A program made the translations under genes and the position numbers. Positions 25,801-36,500 of a DNA stretch of 64,000 nucleotides are shown here, one piece after another (the stretch's first letter is position 1; the number at the start of each line of letters is the position of its first letter). A model generated the notes under the pieces. The model had not been told where the DNA came from, ran no database searches, and saw only the letters and a program-made list of their open reading frames with translations. The stretch lies in assembly GCA_963930775.1 (NCBI GenBank), contig CAWVNT010000209.1, positions 248,001 to 312,000 on the forward strand. The letters run 5' to 3'. This DNA comes from Cliona cf. orientalis (lineage: Eukaryota; Porifera; Demospongiae; Clionaida; Clionaidae).

Positions 25801-26626
25801 AATTCAACACCCAAAAAGTCAGAAAATTAAGAAAGGGCATAAAAGAAAAATCATAAGTGAAACAAGCAGTGAAGAAGAACAGTGGCAACCATCTGAAGAA
25901 CAATATATGAACAATAATAATTCAGAATATTCAGAGAAATATCCAAGCAAAAAGAAGACGTCAAAGAAGATGACAAAGCAAAAAACTGACAATGGTCAGA
26001 AACAACGATATGAACAAGAGTGCTTGAAGTTATCAACCAAAAAGCAGACAACAGACAACTTTTCCACTTTTCTGATGGATATTCCAAACCAGAAGGCCAA
26101 GAAAGTAACAAGAAAGCCGGAAGATTACGCTCCAACAAAGAAACAGAAAAAGACAGAAGAACCAGAAATACAAATACCGAAACATTTACTGACGATCATA
26201 ACACAGAAGATAAAGGATAAACATGTCGATAAAAGTCATTGTAAAACACAGAAACAAGAATGGAAAGGAAATACAGCAGAAAGAAAAAGAATAGGTGTGA
26301 TATATCGTCACATTCCAGAGGCGTTGAAGACATTAATGCGTCAAAACATTGAGTTACCTGAGCAAGAAAGAGTAGAAGTGGAAGAAAAGATGGTAAGAGG
26401 CACAGACGGCACCTACAAATGTCACGACTGCAACGAAAAATCGTTTCAGAAGAAGCGTGAAATATACCGCCACATACGTATAGTCCATAATTATACACCA
26501 CTGATGTTCGTATGTGGCTATGATAAATGTACAGAGGCTGCCAACAACACCACAACTCTGGGCATACATACCTTGTATGCTCACTTTCGAAATCTATTTG
26601 AAAAGATCACCATTGCAATCGAATAA
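19844..26626 (+). CDS. gene C: 2A-leader, acidic modular exons, C2H2 C-terminus
   Basis: Spliced gene, about 17 exons by eye: 19844-19861, 19976-20020, 20170-20262, 20591-20731, ~20802-20842, ~20994-21094, 21257-21400, 21562-21633, 21845-21896, 22137-22340, 22458-22547, 22819-23067, 23231-23281, 23404-23541, 23749-23874, 23978-24043, 24162-26626. Exon 2 is a 2A-like peptide (RCGDVEVNPGP). Several middle exons repeat a motif like EPV...GGTN..VA, so they look duplicated. Exon 12 is extremely acidic; exon 14 has EIDDSEIDELMQ. The last exon has a helical start, degenerate repeats (about residues 240-430 of the exon: EKQRNQAA, EKKRSQAA, GERRTMTI), a basic linker, and C2H2 fingers (YKCHDCNEKSFQKKREIYRH; FVCGYDKC..H). 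A further finger-like stretch (CERSTKTFRHQMQLHRH) follows in another frame at 26640-26750, so the C-terminus is probably frameshifted. No enzyme domain is seen; it is likely nuclear. Exons 5 and 6 are the least certain. Confidence 0.65.
19976..20020 (+). other. 2A-like ribosome-skipping peptide exon (gene C)
   Basis: This 45-nt phase-0 exon encodes ILLLRCGDVEVNPGP. It carries the full 2A signature (G)DVExNPGP, at which ribosomes release the chain before the final Pro. Clean acceptor (TTGTACAG) and donor (GTATGC) flank it. With exon 1 (MEAFGR) the leader is only 21 residues. In known invertebrate cases such N-terminal 2A sequences also behave as sorting signals. Confidence 0.85.
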
Positions 26627-28240
26627 CCATTTTAACCACCAGAAACTACACACCAACACTGATTACTTTGTCTGTGAGCGTTCCACAAAAACATTCAGAC
26701 ATCAAATGCAGCTACACAGGCATGAACGTGATCCTAAAAATTGTATTAATTGATCGGAGTCACCGGATTTCTAACACTAAAAAGCATAACGCGGACATTC
26801 AAGTGATGATGGCAGACTGTCCTGTACTTTGATTTTTACGTTTACATACATTATTGTTCTATTTATCGAATTAAAAAATGTTACATGATAAGATTGTTGA
26901 CTGAAGAGTATAACTCGTATGGAGTATTGGACATTGGATATGCATATTTTGAAATGATGGACTATCCACAGCCCATATGTACACTGGAGAAGAAGACGTA
27001 TTATGAATGACATGACTGTATATTAATCACGAAAAGGCATAACCATACCATGATAGTTCAGAACATGAAAGGGCATAACAACACTGTATATAAGTTCCTG
27101 TCTTAAACTGTTTTTTACTTTTGATCTTTTGACTTCATTAGTGTGTTTTCTATGTTTCTAAATTGGATTTCTATGCAAAAATGTTAATTAGGGCGAATAT
27201 TTACTGTTTTACAGACGGTCCAATTGTATGTCATTATAAATAATGTTTGTAAAAAAAAAAGGTGGAGCTGTCATGTACATGTTTTGGTAGACAAATATAT
27301 GTCATTTTATTCTAATATTAATAGTTAACTTTTTAAATTTTAAATTACAAAGTTACTATCAGTTCATCCAAACATGTCCCTGGCATATGGTGTGGCTAGA
27401 AGGGGAGGTTTTACTTTTGGATAATGTCCGAATGATATTATTTTAACTAATATTCTTGTAAACATTAATCCAAAGGTAATTGGAGGCCACATTAAAAAAA
27501 AGGTAAATTTATTTTAGACTCTGAAGAAATTTCTTTTCATATATCAATGTTAGAATGTGAAAATTGAATTATTTTACCACAACTGTGTTTAATTATTATT
27601 GGTGTGTACTTTGATAGTTTATTGTTATGCCACATCATTGTGTTCAATTCCAGATTGTGTTCAACTTATTCTCTTGTTGTTTGTTTATAAATACATATGT
27701 GTCCGTAATATTTTTTGTCTTAATTTTTATTTTAGTGTATTTAGCATTTACAACACTATTTTTCATACAAACTGAAGCTTTAATGAGCATTCCTTTCCAT
27801 TGTGCTTGTGGTAGAAGTCAGCTGACATGGTTGCGTAGAGTTGATTATTTTTGCGATACTATTTATTTATATCAAAAAGGGCTACCCACAATTCAATTCA
27901 GTACTAGTATTATTTTTTAGTTATAACTTATTACTAAACATTGTGAATTATATTATTAACAATGACCACTGGTTTTCAGATTAACAAATAACTATTGCAG
28001 AGCTAGATCTAGACTAAATAATTTCCGGTCCTAATGTTCTTTCTATTGAAAGAAAAGTCATCACAAGAACTATCAAATTAGGATTTCTGAGCAACAAGTC
28101 CACTTGCAAGATTTTATTTTCCATTTAGAGTTCAGGGAGTTTTTTTTGGCTTGTCCATTCCTGTGTCCAGTATGCAGTGATGATATAAAGTAGAATCAAA
28201 AGAACAATACCTGATTCATATGACATAGATTTCTTGAGAT
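26627..28240. other. intergenic between genes C and D, with repeats
   Basis: Includes the out-of-frame finger remnant of gene C (to about 26753), the second copy of the GGTGGAG..GGAGGCCACAT repeat (27255-27500) and a third copy of AAATACATATGTGTCCGTAA (27687). The stretch before gene D resembles the promoter side of gene C, pointing to duplication. Confidence 0.6.
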
Positions 28241-30237
28241 ATGGAATTGGGTGAAAGCTCACAAACACTCTTTGAAGTTGTGATAGAAGTTGACACTGAT
28301 AATAACGAAACATACTACAAAATTAATACAGCGTATCCATGCAGAAGACAATATCACGATTATTTTTTATATGTAATTTGTACTATGAACTTGTCAAATT
28401 GTTTTTATAATTCTAAATACCACAATGATTTTCTCTACTTGTAGCAAATATAATTGATTATTCAAATGTGGAAATTCCTACTGTCAAGTGGTATATTGCC
28501 AAATTAGAGAAAATGGGTAAGTTAAATTTCTTATCAGCATATTAAATATAAAACAATGAAATGAATTATATCTAAAAAATATATTCTTCAATGATGTACA
28601 ATTCATTTATACAGATCTAAATGACTCGGACGAATCTGTAAGTTTTATCAAACTATGATTTCAACTTTTCCAATTATTGCTTCAAAGTAATAAAATTTAC
28701 CATTAGTTTTACTAACAATTCCTTTTTTATCCATTGAAAACTATAGAAATAAAGTTTCATTAACTTTAGATAAATAAATAAAGTTAACAAAAGGTACTTG
28801 TAATGAAAACATAATCATTTAATAATTTAATCAAAATTAATAGCCATCAAATCAACATGATTGTATGCCAGAAATTGCTTAATTTATTTTACTTACAAAT
28901 TAATTGTTAAGTACCATGACAATGAGAATGGGGAGAGTGACAGCAGATTGCAAGAGGAGGATGACGATGGAAATGAAAATGCTAATTGCTTTGACCCATC
29001 ATGTAATTGTTTCAATTATAAATTCATATATGTTAATAATTATTTGCAAATATTGTGAGTATACATAAAATTATTTGATAAAAACTAAACACTTTTTCAG
29101 TTCATGGTTAAGTAAATAGTCAGTAATAAATTTTGACGAAGTTATTTGCAACTTAGACATAAAATGGTATATATTTAGTATTTGAATGTATTTTTCAGCA
29201 CTCAGTGACGGTGTTCCAGCCTCTGACAATTGGTCAGACATTGATAATGATTTGGATAATACTGATCAAAGTAAGTTGATAAATAGTAATAATTATTAAT
29301 TATTTTTTACAGCATAATTTAAAATGACTACATGGCATATAACATGACTCAATTATTTGTATAGTGACAGCTGAGGAATCAGCTCAGATACTGGAAAAAA
29401 TACAAGCCACAATCGAGGAACAACTTCGAAATGGTGAAAAGTCTTTTTAAAATATAATATTGAATTAACACTTGAAAATTATTTTTAAAAATATAATACT
29501 GAATATCTTAAATTAGCAATTGAATAACTGATTTTCTGTGGTTAACATTTCATTCATTATATTTAGATGTAAACACGAGAGTCCTCTTGGGGACAGAGGA
29601 AAATTTACATAAATCTATCAGTAATTGCATCTCTCATGTGTGGGAGGAGCACCAATACAGAGATGAGGAGGAGCGAAATCAACATCGCATTAAACATGGA
29701 AGAACATATCCAAAAAGTATGTTCCTCCCACACATGAGACCGGATGACGTTGAGCAACTGATGTTTAGAACAATGTGGTGGCCTACATTCAAGACCATTA
29801 GGCAGATCAGCATGTCATCAGAAAAATCCTTTCTTGTGTATAAAAGGTAACTTAATAGGGAAAAAATCAATGTCCAAAGATTATATTTAAATTGTAAATA
29901 TAGTAGATGAATAACTATAGTAGGTCAAAAACAATTTTAAACATTATTTTAGATTTGACACCACCATTGGATATACAGAAGAAGGTAAAGAAACAAACGT
30001 ACTTAGGGTGGTGGTCAATACTGATCAGAATTGCATCAAAACAGCATTTCCAGATGAAGAGGACAAACACTGGGAATGTAAGTTAATTACATAACATTTA
30101 TTATTTAAATGATACTTTTTATTATTTTACTGAATGTATGCCAGTGGAACTTCATTTCAAAATTATTCTTATTAAATTTCAGCTTATTGGCATGGGAATT
30201 TCGAAAAAAACGATTTTGACTCTGTTCTGAAGAAATA
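28241..30237 (+). CDS. gene D: acidic multi-exon gene, possible BECR-type ribonuclease-fold end
   Basis: Exon-like blocks with good splice signals run from the ATG at 28241 (MELGESSQTLFEVVIEVD): about 28445-28516, 28617-28638, 28918-29001, 29200-29270, 29365-29434, 29567-29848, 29953-30078 and 30183-30237. The stop lies 5 bp before the repeat at 30243. The middle exons are acidic and serine-rich like those of gene C. The last three form a small domain: EEHQYRDEEERNQHRIKHG, then IGYTEEGKETNVLRVVVN, then IKTAFPDEE. A His-containing helix followed by a hairpin and T-A-[FY]-P is the layout of barnase/EndoU/colicin/RelE-type RNases common in bacterial polymorphic toxins; this is an inference from motif shape only. 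A similar piece (IEVD...INTAYP) occurs in the first exon. The join between the first two exons is uncertain. Confidence 0.5.
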
Positions 30238-30242
30238 GCTAC

Positions 30243-30590
30243 ATAAAATAAAAAATAGCCCTGTGCGGGCTGAGGTGGTTTAAGTTTAATTGATGTGTCA
30301 AAATGTCAAAAAGATGTCAAGTTGTCAAAAAGATGTCAAATATCAAAAAGTTAAACATGCAGACTATGGAGGAGGTTCACAAAAATATGAAGGTCAACAA
30401 AATTGCCCAAAAATAATTTCTATGGACATTTTGAGGGTTTTAGTGACCATCATATGTGATGTCAAAATTGACGTCAATATGTGTGAATCTCATTGTGTCA
30501 ATTTATTTTTTTTGTGAACCTCCATAGTCTAGGTGTTTAATTTTTTGACATTTGACAAAAAGATGTCAAATATGTGCCCGATTGTTCATG
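30243..30590. repeat. palindromic repeat closing the gene C-D segment
   Basis: The first part (30243-30410) is the inverted partner of 18855-19090. The second part (30440-30575: ATGTCAAAATTGACGTCAAT, CATAGTCTAGGTG) repeats part of the same text in the direct orientation, so this side is itself a partial palindrome. ATGTCAAAAAGATGTCA-type phrases are frequent. Confidence 0.75.
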
Positions 30591-31890
30591 TGCCCTGTCA
30601 CCCCTATCTGCCGATGTCGGCAATTTTCGGACATGTTTAGGCCATTTAATAGTACTTTAGAGGCCCCTAGTGGCAATTTGAGCTCAGATCCTTGTAGAGG
30701 AGGTCCTAAGCTTCAAAATGAGTACTCAAACATCAAAATCGGACAAGTATTAAGTTCAGAAATGAGGAGAAAGTGATATAACCATGAAAACATGCTAAAG
30801 TTGAAAACTTCACCAAATCACTCAAAATCACTCATTTTGGGGTCTAGGGATTCTCTTCCATCTAATTTCAGCATTTTTGAAAAAATTGATTCAAATCGCT
30901 TGATGCTACAGGCCATAACCTGTAAATTCTCTGAAATGTGCCCCGTTTTCGCCCCAGTAATTTTTTTTTCATTTTGACATCACATACCCTTAGACAATCA
31001 TTGGATTGATCACTCATATCATTTTTGACCTCCCAACCCAACCACGAGATGAACAGCGGCCAATTGGAAAAAAATCGCAATATCTCGATTTATGACAAAA
31101 TTGTAAGTCATAAAAATTCTCAAAAGATGTCTTTTGGTAGATAAAAAGGTCCTCTACAAATCACCAATTGACACTGTAACTCTATAATCTACCCTTCATG
31201 CCGTAAACAGAATGTTTATGTTTCGGCCCCAAAACGGCCAATCACTTGGATGGTCATAGCTTGGTGACCGACCAAGGAAAAAAATTCTGATTTTTTCTTA
31301 TTCTGAGTTAGATAGATTGACACCTTCATGCCAATTTGTGGGTCAAAATTCCAAATATCCAGAGCTCTAGAATTTGTGTACTTTTTTGATATGTCAAAAA
31401 AATGTCAAAAATCGACACTTAACGGCCCAGCCAACAGCCAATCGGTGAGATATTCAAAAATCCAAACTAGGGTATCTAGAACACCCTAGGCTGCACCTAT
31501 GGACTGATTCTTGATGAAATCAGTAAATGCCGAATACCCTTTAAGCCGTCGCAAATGTGCCGAAAAATGTAATTTTTCAGTTTCAGTTTTTTCGATGGCC
31601 TGCGGGACCCCCTTAAGTGTATCGCACCCCCCCAAAAATGGTACCATCATATAGCCTAGTGATCTGGCTACCTAAAACCCCCAAGTTGCATCGAAGCCCC
31701 ATCGCTCCTTCATCGAGAAAACTTTGATTATGGGAGGGTGCAAGTGAACATGTTATATGTTACTATTATATCATTTAAGATGTGAATAAATATTATTATT
31801 ATTATTATAAAAATTCATAATGTTGATGTCTTTTTTAAAATCACCCCCATATTTATGTTACAGTGGTCAATATATTTACGATTAAAATTT
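30591..31890. other. non-coding, no gene recognised
   Basis: AT-rich sequence with short ATGTCAAAA phrases, probably an old interspersed repeat. It ends in an ATTATTATT microsatellite near 31790. No coding or RNA gene signal was seen. Confidence 0.5.
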
Positions 31891-31894
31891 TTAT

Positions 31895-32185
31895 GATGAA
31901 ACTGCACAACCTACTCTACAGATTATCTACTGTTAACTTCTATGTGAAAAGAGAGGGGCCTCTAACGTGATGCACTCTCCAACTTACAATAGAGAATATC
32001 TAGTCTTAACTTATATGTGAAAAGAGAGGGGCTTCTAATGTGAAGTACTCCACAACCTACTCTACACAATATCTAGTCTTAACTTCTATGTGAAAAGAGA
32101 GGGGCTTCTAACATCAAGCACTCTTCAACTTACAATACAGTTGTAACTATCATGGAAGAAGTGAGGGGCTTCTAACGTTGTTTGC
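31895..32185. repeat. 70-75-bp tandem repeat, about four units
   Basis: The phrase TATGTGAAAAGAGAGGGG recurs at about 31942, 32012 and 32087, with a degenerate fourth at 32155 (GAAGTGAGGGGCTTCTAACG). Between them lie CACAACCTACTCTACA and ATCTAGTCTTAACTT. Confidence 0.85.
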
Positions 32186-32914
32186 TGGGATAAAAAGCGG
32201 TGACTTTTGACAATTTTTGTTTGATATGTGACCTTTGATACCCTCCCATGCTCCCAACCTTCTGTATTCCTAGATCACACTAAGCCACTCCCCCTACTTA
32301 TCTTCTTGGACACAAAACTCATCCTCCAGCTAGATCATACATGCTGGGAGAGAAGAGCTACAAAAGTTCACACTTCACCAGCACATTGGAAAAACGTACT
32401 AAACTCGACCTCTATCTAGATAATAAATCTAGGAAGGAAAGATCAGGTGGAGAATCCTAGCTACCAGGTTAAATTTCACACTCAGTGTTGGTCAGGCCTG
32501 GAAGCTCTTTTTGTACATTAGCTCCTGCAACTAAAGATCCATTTATTATCAGTGCAGATCAATGATAATATAGATACAAAAGAAATTGATATCCAATATT
32601 GAAATCAATATTTATTTTAAGAAATGAAATAGATATTTCAACAAGACATCACATTATACATATGACTTTACAGCTCCTGACAATAGACTCATTGTCAAAT
32701 TGTACAAAATCAAAATTACAACTTAAAATTTGAAGAAATTACCAATACAATTTTTTCACTAATTTTTTGATAAATCCAGAAAATATTAAACTAACCTTAT
32801 TCTCTACAAGAATAATTCTTATTTGATGAAATCAATAGTTCACTAAATACAAATGTGCTGGAATTGAACCAAAAAGATAATATTCTATGCTGCAGAATGA
32901 AAATATATTGATAT
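32186..32914. other. non-coding
   Basis: AT-rich DNA on the 3' side of the Helentron gene. No coding signal was recognised. Confidence 0.5.
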
Positions 32915-33490
32915 AGCACTGACAGAAAAGTGAAGTGTACAGCAGGGGATGACTATCACCGCACCAGACCAGGCTCCATGAAGAGATCTGGTTAGTTGAC
33001 TCTCACAAGTAACAATCAAGTGAAGGCAGCATGATTTTCCCATGAGAAGAACAACTACCCTAAACGCTGAAACAACATTTTTGTCAGTGCACAAAAGAAA
33101 TGTAGAAAATGATCACAACGCAAGTCTTATCAGTAACATATGAAACACAAACATGTTCCACAAAAAATTATTACTTTTGAAAATCAGTATATTATATGCT
33201 CAGAAAGAAATACTCTTTAAAAAGGAAGTTAAAAGGCCAACAAAAAATACTCTTTAATATACAATAAAAAGAATCTTTATCTAGTACTGATGAAGAACAC
33301 TGACTATCCAGCAGGGGGTGCATAGCACCGTACCAGATGAGGCTCCATGAATTTGAAAGATAATAGTTATCTTCTCTCTGGACATCTGGTTAGTTGACTC
33401 CCACAAGTAACAATCAAGTGAAGGCAGCATGATTTTCCCATGAGATAATCAACTACCCTAAACACTGAAAGAAGGCTGTTCTCAGTGCTC
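32915..33490. repeat. twin hairpin-bounded repeats downstream of the Helentron gene
   Basis: Two copies about 375 bp apart (32930-33080 and 33305-33470) share CAGCAGGGG, CAGGCTCCATGAA-like text, CTGGTTAGTTGACTC, ACAAGTAACAATCAAGTGAA and GGCAGCATGATTTTCCCATG. Each is flanked by short inverted phrases (CACTGACAGAAAA with TTTTTGTCAGTGC; GAACACTGA with TCAGTGCTC). They lie just 3' of the Helentron stop codon, where Helitron-type elements keep hairpins near the 3' end, but I cannot define the exact terminus. Confidence 0.7.
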
Positions 33491-33586
33491 ATAAATAGAT
33501 ATCGACAAAATCATCACAGTAATAATACTATCACAAAAATTTCCTTTTGATTGTTCAACAATCAAAACACAAAATGTCATATATGA

Positions 33587-36500
33587 CTACACCTTTTCAA
33601 AAAAACAGAAAACTCTATCATGATCTGAATAATATGTATCTTGAATGTCAATAACAATGTCATTTATCCCCCGAGAATATACATGATCCAAAGCACTACC
33701 ATAATCAGTAGTAGGCTTGGTCACATGCTGTTTGAATCCATTCTTTAGAAAACAATCACCAATCACCTTCCGGTCTTCAGCTTCAAGCAAATTTTCATTG
33801 AAATCTCCAACAATTATGACTTTATCTGTCTTGAATGTCACATCGTTGATGAATTTCTTTATTCCATCACACACAAAATATTTTGACAAAGATGGTGAAA
33901 TATACATACAGATAACCACCACTTTATTTGGACAATAGACCTCAACTGCAACTGCCTCAAGATTACTATTGTTGGGAACCTGTCTACTTATATATTTCTC
34001 ATCAACAGCCACCAAAACACCACCACCTTTTGTTCCAATTCTATCTTTTCTATAAAGACAGCCTTTCCTACCAGGCCAAATATTCTTCACAGACGCAGAA
34101 TTTTCACTACAATAATGCGTTTCAGTCAGACAAGCTATGTCAACATTCTGAATTTCCTTGTCACATTGCAAATCCAGCTCCTTTGTTCGAGATTTAGCAG
34201 CAAGACCCTGAACATTGACATGTACCATTTTTATAGAATCATCAGGTATTGACCACATCAGTGGTTTGGGAATGGGTGGCAATCTTTTGTCTTTCCTCAA
34301 ACGATCCATTTCTTTCTTTACCTGACGCGAAACTCGAATCTGGTTACGATTGTAATTAATAATATGTAAACCATTATATGTACGTACTCTGCTGAAAGCA
34401 ACATATGCTTGACCATTCATGTATCTTCCTTTTTCTCTCGTCATATCAACTACAATAGAATCCATTGTCATTCCTTGAACCTTGTGAATAGTAACTGCCC
34501 ATGACAAAACCAGAGGAAATTGTCTTCTAGTGACATTCACAGTATTATCATTATCTGTTCTCTTTGTCCTAAATGAAACCTCAGACTTGCTTATAGGAAC
34601 TGCTCTCGCATCGATTCTCTTGTACACACTTTTAGCCCTTGCCTCTTTTCCTACTCTGTCACTGTCAAACCTTACCAAGACAATTCGGACTTCTTCAAAG
34701 GTATCACCATTTTCACATTGATGTGTACTTGTAATCATTCCACTAACTGTACCAAACACTCCATTTGTCAGACCATCAGCAACATTGACATTACTACTAA
34801 GAAAAACCCTGGCACCCACCTTAAGCAGTAATGTGTATGCCAAATTACCTGTTTTATTAGTAGCTAACCGAGAGAGATCTACCTGAGACATATTCACCTT
34901 CACACTCTGAAGACTATCTTCAGCCTTTACTATGTACACTGGCCCTTCCAATCGATTAAGCATTGTCTCATTACGTATATTACAATTCTCATTGTTTGCA
35001 TACACATGTAACACATCATTTGGATATGCTGGATCATTCTCATGAATGCTTAGTTCTCTGGCTTTCAACATTCTATCAACTTCACTGTTCTCTTGTGGTT
35101 TAGATACCCTAACAATATTCAGCATATCTGCAAAAGCCATGTCTTTTTGACGCATCACCTGTGTCAGTTCGTGGAAAAGAAATTTATCCCATAAAAGAGG
35201 AGCCAAATCCTGTGGACATCTCGAGTTATAATAATCTTTCACAAACAACTGTTTCTGCATCACAGGAGCCAACTGGTAAAAATCGCCTACAGCTAAAACA
35301 TTAATATTTCCAAAATTTTGACTATTAGGATCTTTATATTTGATCATTGCACATCTCTGATTAACTTGATTGAAGTGACGAGTTCCTACCATGCTCACTT
35401 CATCAATTGTAATGTGTTGTAAACGTTGTAGTCTGGTCTTCATAGTTGTTTTTCTCTCATCTGAAATATTCTTATTGTGCAACTGAAAAGCAGAGTGCAG
35501 TGTCATACCATCAATATTGAATGCTGCAGTTCCTGTGTAAGCACACAGAAGGGCAATCACATCCTCTGAACTGGAATCTACACCGCCAAAATCACAAGGC
35601 TTGCCTACAAAAAACCTGCGAAAAAATTTAACATTGTCACGATATATCATCTTAATCACATGACTCTTTCCTGTACCTCCTGGTCCACTCAGGAAAATGT
35701 GGTATGATTCAGCATCTTCACCTTTATTCATTTTACACATAGAGTCCTTCATCCACAGTCTATTGAATGTAACTATTTCTCGCTGCTCCTTATTGAGGTT
35801 TCGCATCATGATGCAATACTCTTCATTTGAAATTGCTTCCTTCCTTCCTTCAATTCTGTACTTTAAGGACAATGATGACTCATTAACTTCTTCAACAACA
35901 CCATCACCATTACCACCGCCACCACTACCATCCACATCATTACCATCACCTTCTGCACTGAAATCTCGTTCCGTAATATCTTCCTTGCCACATCCAGCTT
36001 CCAACCATTCTGACACCTTTGGAGGGTTATTCTGGTATTCTTCAAGGGCTTCGTCAATCATTTTACTGTTCAAATTAAAAGACTCAGCATTCTCTTCTAC
36101 AATTCTAATGACTTCATTGTAGTGATCTTCATACGATTCATAGCCACCAAGTAGCTCATCCTCATTTCTCCATGGTAGAAACAAAAGCAGTTTTGAATAA
36201 TAATACTTAAATGTATCTTCATGAAACCTGTGTGTACGGATGACTGCATCTTTACCTCTTTTTCGCATTTGACCAAGTTTTGCATCCTTTAAATCGATGA
36301 CATTATCACCAGATGCATCACGTGGTGCCAGATCATATTCTGCAACAAATTTTGCCAAACACATTTCTTCCAAGTCATCTGGTCTCATGGCATAACGTTC
36401 GTGAATACAGGTTTTGAAGACATCTTCATCATCATCCTCCAAATCTGCCAATTCATGACTGCTTTTGGGCATCCTGTGGCGTTCTTCTTTGGGAGCATTA

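Noticed and set aside
24193-26584. Cysteine- and phenylalanine-rich - strand frames opposite gene C
   Set aside because: Reverse complements of a lysine/glutamate-rich coding exon.
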